Shown: positions 19,283 to 27,256 of the stretch, one piece after another | How the letters are laid out: each line of letters opens with the position of its first letter | How positions within the stretch are numbered: the first letter of the stretch is position 1 | Assembly: GCF_022430545.2 (NCBI RefSeq) | Contig: NZ_CP092488.2 | Span: 3,596,001-3,660,000 of the forward strand | Origin: Mycobacterium paraterrae | GTDB lineage: Bacteria > Actinomycetota > Actinomycetes > Mycobacteriales > Mycobacteriaceae | DNA: 64,000 nucleotides | Direction of reading: 5' to 3' | Made by a program: the position numbers and the translations under genes | Notes under the pieces: model-generated | The model's database searches: none | What the model was told of the DNA's origin: nothing | What the model saw: only the letters and a program-made list of their open reading frames with translations

Positions 19283-20773
19283 TCAGGTGCCGCAGAACGT
19301 CCGGTAGACGCCGAATTCGTCCGGGGCCGGCAGGGCGTACCGTTCCAAGCCCGGTCGTTCGTCGTACGGGGCGCTGATCGCAGCGAGCAACTGCGCAAGC
19401 GGATCAAGGTCGCCGGCGGTGGCTGCGGTCAGCGCCTCTTCGACGAGGTGGTTGCGCGGGATATAGATCGGGTTGCTGCGATTCATCAGTGCCGCATCGG
19501 GATGGAATGCTCGCCAGCGCGCGATCCAGCCGTCGATGCCAGGGACTTCAAGACGTTCAGGGGCGTCAGCCAGCACACGGAAGAACGACGTGTAATCGAC
19601 GCGACCGGCCTTGAGCGCGGTGAGTAGATCCTCCGATAGCGAGGCGACCGTCTCGGCGTCGACCTCGGCGGGCAGCCCGAGCTTGGCCCGCATCCCGTCG
19701 GTCCATGTCGCGTCGTACTGGTCTCGAAACACCTGAAACGCCTTCTGCGCCAAAGCAACGCCTTCGTCGACCGTATCGGCCAGCAATGGCAACAGCGACT
19801 CGGCGAATCGGGCCAGGTTCCATCCGGCAATGGCCGGTTGATTGTCGTAGGCGTAGCGGCCCCAGTGATCGATCGAGCTGAACACCGTGTCCGGGTCGTA
19901 GGCCTCCATGAACGCGCATGGGCCGTAGTCGATCGTCTCTCCCGAGATCGTCATGTTGTCGGTGTTCATCACACCGTGGACGAACCCAATCAGCATCCAG
20001 CGGGCCACCAGCGATGCCTGCACCGCGGCCACGGCTTCGAACAGCGCGAGGTAGGGATTGTCGAGCATCGCCGCGCCGGGATAGTGGCGGGCGATCGCGT
20101 GGTCCGCCAGACGCCGCAGCAGATCGAGGTCGCGGGTGGCGGCGGCGTACTCGAAACTGCCCACGCGCAGATGGCTGGACGCGACGCGGGTCAGCACGGC
20201 TCCCGGCAGCGGGGTCTCGCGTTGCACCACCTGACCCGTCGCCACAACCGCGAGCGAGCGCGTCGTCGGGACGCCCAGCGCGTGTATCGCCTCACTGACG
20301 ATGTACTCGCGCAGCATCGGTCCCACGGCCGCCAACCCGTCACCGCCGCGAGCGAACGGGGTGGGACCCGAGCCCTTGAGATGGATGTCGCGCAATCGCC
20401 CGTCAGGGTCGGCGAGCTCACCGAGCAACAGCGCGCGGCCGTCGCCGAGCCGCGGGACGTAGCCGCCGAACTGGTGCCCGGCGTAGGCCTGCGCGACGGG
20501 CGCGGCACCGTCGGGGACCTGGTCGCCCACCAGGAAGCGCACCCCGTCGGGACTCTGCAGCCAGATCGGGTCGAGGCCAAGCTCGACGGCAAGCGGCGCG
20601 TTGAAGACCAATAGCCGCGGGTCAGGAAATCTCTGAGCCCGCCAGCTGACGGCCATCTCGGGCAGGTCGCTGGCGAAGCGGTCGTGCAGGGCAACGGTGA
20701 CTGGGTTGAAGGACCGCCTCCTCGGCGAACCATCCAGGTTCGCATCGTCGGACGGATCCGGTGCGACGCTCAT
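19283..20773 (-). CDS. selO: Protein adenylyltransferase SelO (YdiU/UPF0061)
   Basis: About 496 residues of the SelO pseudokinase family, which AMPylates protein hydroxyl side chains and is linked to oxidative stress. Family blocks seen: AQAYAGHQFGGYVPRLGDGRALLLGE, HLKGSGPTPFARGGDGLAAVGPMLREYIVSEA (nucleotide-binding Lys), FVHGVMNTDNM (catalytic-loop equivalent), DYGPCAFMEAYDP (DFG equivalent), and NPIYIPRNH near the end. I start at ATG 20773 (MSVAPDP). It is divergent from the glutamyl-tRNA synthetase-like gene, with fewer than 30 bp between the chosen starts. Confidence 0.93.
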   Translation of the reverse strand: MSVAPDPSDDANLDGSPRRRSFNPVTVALHDRFASDLPEMAVSWRAQRFPDPRLLVFNAPLAVELGLDPIWLQSPDGVRFLVGDQVPDGAAPVAQAYAGHQFGGYVPRLGDGRALLLGELADPDGRLRDIHLKGSGPTPFARGGDGLAAVGPMLREYIVSEAIHALGVPTTRSLAVVATGQVVQRETPLPGAVLTRVASSHLRVGSFEYAAATRDLDLLRRLADHAIARHYPGAAMLDNPYLALFEAVAAVQASLVARWMLIGFVHGVMNTDNMTISGETIDYGPCAFMEAYDPDTVFSSIDHWGRYAYDNQPAIAGWNLARFAESLLPLLADTVDEGVALAQKAFQVFRDQYDATWTDGMRAKLGLPAEVDAETVASLSEDLLTALKAGRVDYTSFFRVLADAPERLEVPGIDGWIARWRAFHPDAALMNRSNPIYIPRNHLVEEALTAATAGDLDPLAQLLAAISAPYDERPGLERYALPAPDEFGVYRTFCGT

Positions 20774-20801
20774 CCCGCCCAGCCTACGGACGGAACGGGT
20801 G

Positions 20802-22502
20802 GTGACCAGCCTGGCTAACATCGACCAGGCGACCCCCGCCGAGATTGGAGCCGTCACCGGAATGCTGGAGCTGCACGAGGTCGACCGTCTGTTTCCCGCC
20901 GACCTGCCCGAACCGGGCCAGTGGGAACAGCGCTATCCGCCCCGTGACCTGCCCGCGGAGGCCCAGGTGACCAGGCTGGCGCCGTCCCCGACCGGCTTTA
21001 TCCACCTCGGCGGCATCTACACCGCCATGATCGACCTGTCGGTCGCGCGTGAGACCGGTGGACGGTACTTCGTCCGAATCGAAGACACCGACCAGTCACG
21101 CGAAGTGGCGGGTGCCTACGAACAGTTCGACCGCGCCTTCGGCTATTTCCGGGTCGTTCCCGACGAGGGAGTCGGCGCCGGCGGTGATTACGGCCCCTAC
21201 CGCCAGTCAGAGCGAGCCACGATCTATCTGAGCTACGCGCGGGAAATGCTGCGTTCCGGCAAGGCGTATCTGTGCTTCGCCACCGCAGACCAGCTCACCG
21301 AGATCCGCACGCGACAGCAGCAACTGAAGCGGCCGACCGGTTACTACGGCGAATGGGCGCTGTGGCGCGACGCCGACGACGAAGCCGTCCGTGAGCAGCT
21401 GGAGAAGGGCACACCCTACGTGGTGCGTTTCCGCTCGCCGGGCCGCACCGAAAAACGCGCTACGTTCACCGACGCCATCCGCGGCGAGCTGTCGATGGAA
21501 GACAACTACAACGATGTCGTCATCCTGAAATCGTCTGCGGGCGTGCAACTTCCGACGTATCACTTCGCTCACGCGGTCGACGACCATCTGATGCGGTGCA
21601 ACCTGGTGATCCGTGGCGAGGAATGGTTGTCGTCGACGGCGTTGCACCTGCAGTTGTTCGAGGCGTTGGGTTTCGAGCCGCCCACCTATGCGCACATCGC
21701 GCTGCTGATGAAGCAGATCCCTGGCGGCAAACGCAAGCTGTCCAAGCGCAAAGACCCCGAAGCCGACGTCGACTTCTACATCCGCTCCGGTTATCCCGCC
21801 GAGGCGGTGCTCTACTACCTGCGCGGGCTGGCCAACGGCCGGCTGGCCGAGATTGCGTTGCCCGAAGCGATTGCCGCGCCGATCTCGCTGGCCGAGTGCG
21901 GCGGGGCCGGGCCGCTGGTGGATCTAGTGAAGTTGGAGGACATCAGCGCCGACCACATCGCGACGCTGAGCGGGCCCCAGATCTACGGTGCATTGGCGGT
22001 ATGGGCGGGCGAGTTCGACACCGAGCTGCACGCTGTGATCGAGGCTCACCCCGACCAAACACTGGCCGCTTTGGCCGTCGAGCGCGACGGCGTCGACAAT
22101 CCGCGCAAAGACCTGCGCAAGTGGTCGGATTTCCGGGAGGCCTACGGCTTTTTCTTTGCCAAACTGTTCACTCCGGTGACGGCCGACGACCCTCGACTGG
22201 GTGGATTGCCGCCCGAGTTGGTGCGGTCGTTCGCGGGTGACTTCGTTGCGACCTATCAGGATCTCGACGACTCGGTGCAGTGGTTCCAGCAGATCCGCGA
22301 CTTGGCCGCGAAGTTCGGCTTTGCGGCCAACGCCAAGGAATACAAGAAGAACCCAGAGGCCTACCCCGGGTCGATCCGAGAGGCTTCACAGCTGATCCGG
22401 GTCGGCTTGACCGGGTCGACCAAGAGTCCCGACCTGTTCCAGATCGCCCGTACCCTGGGCCGCGACGAAGTCATCCGCCGGATCAGCACGCTGACCGCCT
22501 AG
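20802..22502 (+). CDS. Atypical glutamyl-tRNA synthetase (GltX-like)
   Basis: About 566 residues with a full class I GlxRS catalytic core. The HIGH-type signature is APSPTGFIHLGGIY, then FVRIEDTDQSRE, LVIRGEEWLSSTALH, and the KMSKS-type loop KRKLSKRKDPEADV. About 45 residues precede the core, and the C-terminal anticodon-binding half (WSDFREAYGFFFAKLFTPV) is of the type I associate with the second GltX of Firmicutes. The canonical mycobacterial gltX lies elsewhere in genomes I know, so this is probably a paralogue acquired by transfer. Start is uncertain: GTG 20799/20802 or ATG 20862. It presumably charges tRNA-Glu, or is a duplicated resistance-type enzyme. Confidence 0.85.
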   Translation: MTSLANIDQATPAEIGAVTGMLELHEVDRLFPADLPEPGQWEQRYPPRDLPAEAQVTRLAPSPTGFIHLGGIYTAMIDLSVARETGGRYFVRIEDTDQSREVAGAYEQFDRAFGYFRVVPDEGVGAGGDYGPYRQSERATIYLSYAREMLRSGKAYLCFATADQLTEIRTRQQQLKRPTGYYGEWALWRDADDEAVREQLEKGTPYVVRFRSPGRTEKRATFTDAIRGELSMEDNYNDVVILKSSAGVQLPTYHFAHAVDDHLMRCNLVIRGEEWLSSTALHLQLFEALGFEPPTYAHIALLMKQIPGGKRKLSKRKDPEADVDFYIRSGYPAEAVLYYLRGLANGRLAEIALPEAIAAPISLAECGGAGPLVDLVKLEDISADHIATLSGPQIYGALAVWAGEFDTELHAVIEAHPDQTLAALAVERDGVDNPRKDLRKWSDFREAYGFFFAKLFTPVTADDPRLGGLPPELVRSFAGDFVATYQDLDDSVQWFQQIRDLAAKFGFAANAKEYKKNPEAYPGSIREASQLIRVGLTGSTKSPDLFQIARTLGRDEVIRRISTLTA

Positions 22503-22508
22503 CAGCAA

Positions 22509-22658
22509 TCAGCGGTGCTCGGCGTCCGGTAAGCCCTCCGCGGGAGGGGTGGAGTAGGCCGGATACGTCGGCGGGTTGGCCGAACCGTCGTCGCCGGTGT
22601 CGTTCTCGGTCGCGGGTTGGGTTTCGGTGTCGTCGTCAGGCTTCTCGTGCCTACTCAT
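22509..22658 (-). CDS. Small acidic, disordered hypothetical protein
   Basis: A 49-residue frame starting MSRHEKPDDDTETQ. It is highly hydrophilic, rich in Asp, Glu, Thr and Pro (NPPTYPAYSTPPAEGLPDAEHR at the end), with no hydrophobic core. GAGAG precedes the ATG by about 7 nt. It lies 19 bp downstream of the hemerythrin gene on the same strand and is probably co-transcribed with it. No function can be read. Confidence 0.55.
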   Translation of the reverse strand: MSRHEKPDDDTETQPATENDTGDDGSANPPTYPAYSTPPAEGLPDAEHR

Positions 22659-22677
22659 GTGTCATCTCTCAGTCGGT

Positions 22678-23244
22678 TCAGCCGAGCCCGTGCGTGATGA
22701 GGTCGCGAGCACGGTCGAGCATCGACGCGAACGGTCCCACGGCGAAGTTCAGCTTGGCGGACTCCACGCCAGCGTGTGGACGGGTTGGCGCGATGGCCTC
22801 GGCGGCGCGCACCGCTGTTGCCAGCCGCTTGGATTCCTCGGCGCCGAGTTGTTCCTCGAGCTTGGGAAACTCGTAGGTTTCTTCGTGCTGGGCGTGATCC
22901 AGCACCGCATCCCGAAGCTTGGTGAGTTCGTCGATGAACTCCTGCGAGGTGGCATCGAGTTTCTCGATGCTCGACAGCAACTGCTTGGCATCGTGCTCTT
23001 CTTCGAGACGGGCGTCAACAATAGAGTCCACAGGTTCCTTGGCTTGGCGCACCCGCGGGTGTACCACCATCTCCTCGGCGGTCTCGTGGACGGCCAGCAG
23101 TTGCCGTAATTGCACAAATGGTTTCTCGCGGGCCTTAGGGTCTGAGGCGTGCAACACCTGGTCGAACATGTCCTCGATCAGGTTGTGCTGTGCCTTGAGA
23201 AACGCGATCACCTCATCGGGCGATTCGATAATCATCTCGGACAT
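22678..23244 (-). CDS. Hemerythrin HHE domain protein
   Basis: A 188-residue four-helix protein with the diiron-ligand pattern of hemerythrins: AQHNLIEDMF, VHETAEEMVVHPRV, EEEHDAKQLL and HAQHEETYEFPKLEE. Proteins of this type in mycobacteria bind oxygen or nitric oxide or sense redox state. The start is ATG 23244 (MSEMII), 6 nt after GGGAG. The C-terminal 50 residues are outside the core. A small acidic ORF follows in the same direction. Confidence 0.88.
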   Translation of the reverse strand: MSEMIIESPDEVIAFLKAQHNLIEDMFDQVLHASDPKAREKPFVQLRQLLAVHETAEEMVVHPRVRQAKEPVDSIVDARLEEEHDAKQLLSSIEKLDATSQEFIDELTKLRDAVLDHAQHEETYEFPKLEEQLGAEESKRLATAVRAAEAIAPTRPHAGVESAKLNFAVGPFASMLDRARDLITHGLG

Positions 23245-23391
23245 CATTTTCTCCCAGCACTGCTCGCGTCGATGGATGACGGCCGTGCGGCCGGTCGCTT
23301 CTGCGTACCCGCGCAGAGTGCGGCCAAACGCTGCGCGGGGGGCGCTAGTCTGCCTGCGGTGCTGCATCCAAGAGGAAGAGCGGGCGAGTGA

Positions 23392-23685
23392 GCTCTGTGG
23401 GGACGCGACATCGAGGTCGACGATCTGGAGAGCCCGTGGACGGCGGCGGCCGGCAACTCGGTGCATCACCTCGAATACTTCGTCGACGACCTGGCCGATA
23501 CAGCTAAAGCGTTGGAGGCCAACGGCTTTGCGTTCGAGTGAACCGCTGACACCTCGTCAGGTGAGTTGGCACTGTTCGCTTACTACATCGACGCATTCGG
23601 CACCCGCATCGAGATCGTCGATCGCAAACTGTTTCCCGATTTTCCGGCGTTCCTGAAATCGGCGGTGTCGCCGACCGACGCCTGA
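23392..23685 (+). pseudogene. VOC/glyoxalase-family pseudogene
   Basis: One frame reads ALWGRDIEVDDLESPW, then SVHHLEYFVDDLADTAKALE, ANGFAFE, then an in-frame TGA at 23539-23541. It continues TADTSSGELALFAYYIDAFGTRIEIVDRKLFPDF to a stop at 23683. Both halves are typical of the C-terminal half of a vicinal-oxygen-chelate protein, including His and Glu metal-ligand positions. The N-terminal half is missing, as the frame is closed by TGA at 23389. A sequencing error could explain one stop but not the missing start. No intact product is expected. Confidence 0.75.
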
Positions 23686-23720
23686 GGCGCGGAAATCCTT
23701 GTGCTGGCGGCGGCTGAGCC

Positions 23721-24803
23721 TCAGTAGTCGTGACGGGCCAACCGCCCGTCACCCGCTCGGCCTGTTCCGTCCAACCAGATGACGGCCGGCACCATCTCGC
23801 TGGTGACCAGGCCGTGCTCGGCCGTCAGCTCGTCCACGACCTCGAAGCTGCGGGCGATCCGTTCCGGTGTATCGACGACGATCGTCGCTACCGGAACCCG
23901 ACGCGTCAGCTGGAAAAGCTTGTCGCCGTGCGGCATGTGGTCGCTGTGGAAGCCCCACACACCCCGCACGACGGTGGCACCTCGCGTCACGCCGGAGTCC
24001 AGCAACCGGCGCACGAGTGCGCGGTGGAGGGGGGCGCCGCCGAACGTGGTGGTTTCAGAGGTGTGCACCATCAGCTTCTGCCAGAGTGGCCGACCCTGGC
24101 TGTCCGCCTCAGGCAATCGGTGTGGTCGAGAGATCAGCTTGCCGCCGCGCTTGCACAGCCGCGCCCGCTCCACGCACAGCAGCGCGCGGGGTGCGAGCTC
24201 GTTGAGTTCGGGGATCACTGCAGACACCTGTGCGGCGGTCCCTATCGAGATGATCATCATCGGAACGTCGACGTTGCGGCTGAAGAACGCGGCACGGTAG
24301 CGCACGCCCTGGGCGGTTCCGTCGACACCCAAAAATGCTGCGGCGCCGAAGAATTGGTTTCGATGCAGAAGTTCGACCACAGCACGGTGGGCGGGTTGAC
24401 CACCGATGCGTTCTTGACGACCGATGTAGACGGTGAGTTCGACGGCGTCGTCACCGCTGACATCGAGTGAGTCGGCGGCCCCGAGTCCGGCGCGTTCCAG
24501 CGTGACCAAGCCGCGGCCCGTCATCGCGATTACATCGTCGACTAGGCCGCTGATTTTCGACTCGACGTCGACCGCTGCAATCGCAACCGGTGGATCCTCT
24601 GACAGAGTCAGCAACTCATCGGTGCGCAACACGTGCCGCGGCCCGAAACTGGCGATGCCGCGCAGCATCACGCTGGTCGCGATCTCCCGGGTGTCGAAGA
24701 GATCCAGCATCGCATCGGCCAGAAACGCTGGGCGGCGGGCGTCGCTGGTCGCGCGTTGCCGCTCGCCGAAGTACGTGGTGAGTTTCAGGCAGGGCTGGTT
24801 CAC
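23721..24803 (-). CDS. DUF190 protein (tandem PII-like domains)
   Basis: A 360-residue protein matching M. tuberculosis Rv3071 in place and size. It contains a short N-terminal DUF190 domain (LKLTTYFGERQR ... ATSVMLRGIASFGP) and further repeats, the last with GGAPLHRALVRRLLDSGVTRGATVVRGVWGFHSDHMPHGD and VATIVVDTPERIARSFEVVDELT. DUF190 has a PII-like ferredoxin fold in known structures. A GTG start overlaps the upstream fluoride-channel stop (GTGA), so translation is coupled. A nucleotide-sensing role over the channel is inference. Confidence 0.85.
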   Translation of the reverse strand: MNQPCLKLTTYFGERQRATSDARRPAFLADAMLDLFDTREIATSVMLRGIASFGPRHVLRTDELLTLSEDPPVAIAAVDVESKISGLVDDVIAMTGRGLVTLERAGLGAADSLDVSGDDAVELTVYIGRQERIGGQPAHRAVVELLHRNQFFGAAAFLGVDGTAQGVRYRAAFFSRNVDVPMMIISIGTAAQVSAVIPELNELAPRALLCVERARLCKRGGKLISRPHRLPEADSQGRPLWQKLMVHTSETTTFGGAPLHRALVRRLLDSGVTRGATVVRGVWGFHSDHMPHGDKLFQLTRRVPVATIVVDTPERIARSFEVVDELTAEHGLVTSEMVPAVIWLDGTGRAGDGRLARHDY

Positions 24804-25156
24804 ACCAGACCGCCGATCCACTGCCCGAGCAGCGCCGCACCGATGCCCAGCACAATGCTGGCGACGACATTGGCGACGGCGTTGCGGAGCTGACGTTCCT
24901 CGCCGAGGCGTTGCGTTTCCAACATCCAGGTGGAGAACGTGGTGTACGAACCGACGAACGCCGTGCCCGCGAGTAGAGCCGCCTGGCGATCCAACGCCAG
25001 AGCGCCAAGGAAACCGAGCAGGGCCGCGCCGCTGATGTTGACCGCCAATGTCCCGAACGGGAAGGACTTTCCCGCCCGGCGAGCGACCGCGCCGTCCAGT
25101 AGGAAGCGCAGCACGGCGCCCACGCCGCCGGCCAGTATCACCCCGATCCAGACCAT
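24800..25156 (-). CDS. crcB: Fluoride exporter FluC/CrcB, second subunit
   Basis: A 118-residue membrane protein of four helices. Family motifs are GGVGAVLRFLLDGA, FPFGTLAVNISGAALLGFLGAL (the conserved Asn-x-x-Gly region), and GTAFVGSYTTFSTWMLET (the GxxGGxTTFST motif, here with Ser-Tyr). FluC channels are dual-topology dimers; mycobacteria encode a pair that would act as a heterodimer in the plasma membrane to expel fluoride. The start ATG shares one base with the upstream crcB stop (TGATG). Confidence 0.93.
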   Translation of the reverse strand: MVWIGVILAGGVGAVLRFLLDGAVARRAGKSFPFGTLAVNISGAALLGFLGALALDRQAALLAGTAFVGSYTTFSTWMLETQRLGEERQLRNAVANVVASIVLGIGAALLGQWIGGLV

Positions 25157-25563
25157 CAGCGCACCGCTGCCCGGCGAACCAATCCTGACGCCAGGTGCAC
25201 CGCAAGCAACCCTAAAACGACACTGGCGCAGGTGTATTCGACCGCCAGGCCGTAATGATGGTGCTCCAGCATCCGCAGCGTCTCGACCTGCATGGTGGAG
25301 AAGGTGGTGAGGCCGCCGCACACCCCCGTTCCCAGTAGCGGCCGGCGATAGCTCGACAGCGGAAGGCGTTCCAGCAGTCGCGTCGTGAAATAGCCGAGCA
25401 GGAACGCGCCCACGATGTTGACCGCGAATGTCGGCCAGGGCCAACGCGCCGGATCGGCGGCGACCAGCAAGCTCAGAGCGGTGCGTATCACGGTGCCGAG
25501 GGCGCCTCCCACGAACACCGCGGCCAACTCGCGGTAGTCGCGGGGCGACGCAGAGTTGGCCAC
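25156..25563 (-). CDS. crcB: Fluoride exporter FluC/CrcB, first subunit
   Basis: About 135 residues, four predicted helices: VFVGGALGTVIRTALSLL, WPTFAVNIVGAFLLGYFTTRL, GTGVCGGLTTFSTMQVET (canonical GGLTTFST) and a last helix ASVVLGLLAVHLASGL. It is first gene of the operon crcB-crcB-DUF190. A GTG start at 25563 is proposed; a longer frame exists upstream but would run into the pgm promoter region. I looked for a fluoride-riboswitch-like fold upstream and could not make one out. Confidence 0.92.
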   Translation of the reverse strand: MANSASPRDYRELAAVFVGGALGTVIRTALSLLVAADPARWPWPTFAVNIVGAFLLGYFTTRLLERLPLSSYRRPLLGTGVCGGLTTFSTMQVETLRMLEHHHYGLAVEYTCASVVLGLLAVHLASGLVRRAAVR

Positions 25564-25624
25564 TCTCCGAAATCCCTTCCGTTGCAGGGAGTGCTTTGGC
25601 AGCTTATTCGGCAGAATCGAACCC

Positions 25625-27256
25625 ATGGTGGCCAACCCTCGCGCCGGTCAGCCGGCCCTGCCCGAAGACCTTGTCGATCTGCCCCATCTGATCACCGCGT
25701 ATTACTCGATCGAACCCGATCCTGACGACGTCGCGCAGCAAGTGGTGTTCGGAACATCGGGCCACCGCGGCTCGGCCCTCAACGGTGCGTTCAACGAGGC
25801 CCACATTGTGGCGATCACCCAAGCGATCGTCGAGTACCGCGCCGCGCACGGCACCACCGGGCCGCTGTTCATCGGCCGCGACACCCACGGATTGTCCGAA
25901 CCGGCGTGGGTGTCCGCGCTGGAGGTGCTGGCCGCCAACGATGTCGTGGTGGCCGTCGACTCGGCCGACCGCTACACGCCCACTCCGGCGATCAGCCACG
26001 CGATCCTCACCTACAACCGCGGACGCGGCGACCAGCTGGCCGACGGCATCGTGGTGACGCCGTCGCACAATCCGCCCTACGACGGCGGGTTCAAATACAA
26101 CCCACCCAACGGGGGACCGGCTGAGACCGACGCGACCAACGCGATTGCCAAGCGCGCCAACGACATCTTGAAGAGCGGCGAGGCGGTGAAGCGGGTGCCG
26201 CTGGCCCGGGCGCTGCAGGCCGTCCAACGGCACGACTACATGGACGCCTACGTGGCCGACCTGCCGAACGTGGTGGACATCGACGTCATCCGCAAGGAAG
26301 GCATCCGGATCGGGGCCGACCCGCTCGGCGGAGCCAGCGTCGACTACTGGGCCGCGATCGCCGAACGGCACAACCTCGACCTGACCGTGGTCAACCCACT
26401 GGTCGATGCAACCTGGCGATTCATGACGCTCGACCACGACGGCAAGATCCGGATGGACTGCAGCTCACCGGACGCGATGGCCTCACTGATCGCCAACCGG
26501 GACCACTACCAGATCGCCAGCGGCAACGACGCCGACTCCGACCGGCACGGCATCGTCACCCCCGACGGCGGCCTGATGAACCCGAACCATTACCTGGCGG
26601 TCGCCATCGATTACCTCTACACCCACCGACCGAGCTGGCCCGCCGGCGTCGCCGTCGGCAAGACCGCGGTCAGCTCGTCGATCATCGACCGCGCGGTCGC
26701 CGGCCTCGGACGCAAACTCGTCGAGGTGCCGGTCGGATTCAAATGGTTCGTCGACGGGCTGATCGGCGGCACGATCGGCTTCGGCGGTGAGGAGTCGGCC
26801 GGCGCGTCGTTCCTGCGGCGCGACGGATCTGTGTGGACGACCGACAAGGACGGCATCATCCTGGCGCTGCTGGCCAGCGAGATCCTCGCGGTGACAGGTA
26901 AGACGCCGTCGCAGCGCTACCAGGAGCTCACCGAGAAATACGGTGCTCCGACGTACGCGCGGCTCGACGCACCCGCCGACCGTGAGCAGAAGGCGCGGCT
27001 GTCGAAGCTGTCGCCGGACCAAGTCAGCGCCACGGAGCTGGCGGGTGAGCAGATCACCGCGAAGCTGACGACGGCGCCTGGCAACGGCGCTCCGCTGGGC
27101 GGGTTGAAGGTGACGACGGCCAACGCCTGGTTCGCCGCACGGCCGTCGGGAACCGAGGACGTGTACAAAATCTATGCGGAGTCGTTTCGTGGTCCAGATC
27201 ACTTATCCGACGTACAGAGAGCTGCGCAACAGGTAGTCGATACAGTCATTGGATGA
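25625..27256 (+). CDS. pgm: Alpha-D-glucose phosphate-specific phosphoglucomutase
   Basis: A 543-residue phosphohexomutase interconverting glucose-1-phosphate and glucose-6-phosphate. It has VVFGTSGHRGSALNGAFNE at the N-terminus, the phospho-serine loop VVTPSHNPPYDGGFKYNPP, the metal-binding DADSDRHGIV, sugar-binding GFGGEESAGASFLRRDG, and the phosphate-binding ARPSGTEDVYKIY. ATG 25625 is chosen over upstream codons that run into the divergent crcB start. It overlaps the MFS gene by 4 bp (ATGA). It matches M. tuberculosis pgmA (Rv3068c) by context. Confidence 0.96.
   Translation: MVANPRAGQPALPEDLVDLPHLITAYYSIEPDPDDVAQQVVFGTSGHRGSALNGAFNEAHIVAITQAIVEYRAAHGTTGPLFIGRDTHGLSEPAWVSALEVLAANDVVVAVDSADRYTPTPAISHAILTYNRGRGDQLADGIVVTPSHNPPYDGGFKYNPPNGGPAETDATNAIAKRANDILKSGEAVKRVPLARALQAVQRHDYMDAYVADLPNVVDIDVIRKEGIRIGADPLGGASVDYWAAIAERHNLDLTVVNPLVDATWRFMTLDHDGKIRMDCSSPDAMASLIANRDHYQIASGNDADSDRHGIVTPDGGLMNPNHYLAVAIDYLYTHRPSWPAGVAVGKTAVSSSIIDRAVAGLGRKLVEVPVGFKWFVDGLIGGTIGFGGEESAGASFLRRDGSVWTTDKDGIILALLASEILAVTGKTPSQRYQELTEKYGAPTYARLDAPADREQKARLSKLSPDQVSATELAGEQITAKLTTAPGNGAPLGGLKVTTANAWFAARPSGTEDVYKIYAESFRGPDHLSDVQRAAQQVVDTVIG

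Noticed and set aside
25564..25624. Fluoride riboswitch upstream of crcB
   Set aside because: The 61-bp gap is shared with the divergent pgm start, and I could not fold the pseudoknot by eye; an Infernal search with the crcB motif would decide.
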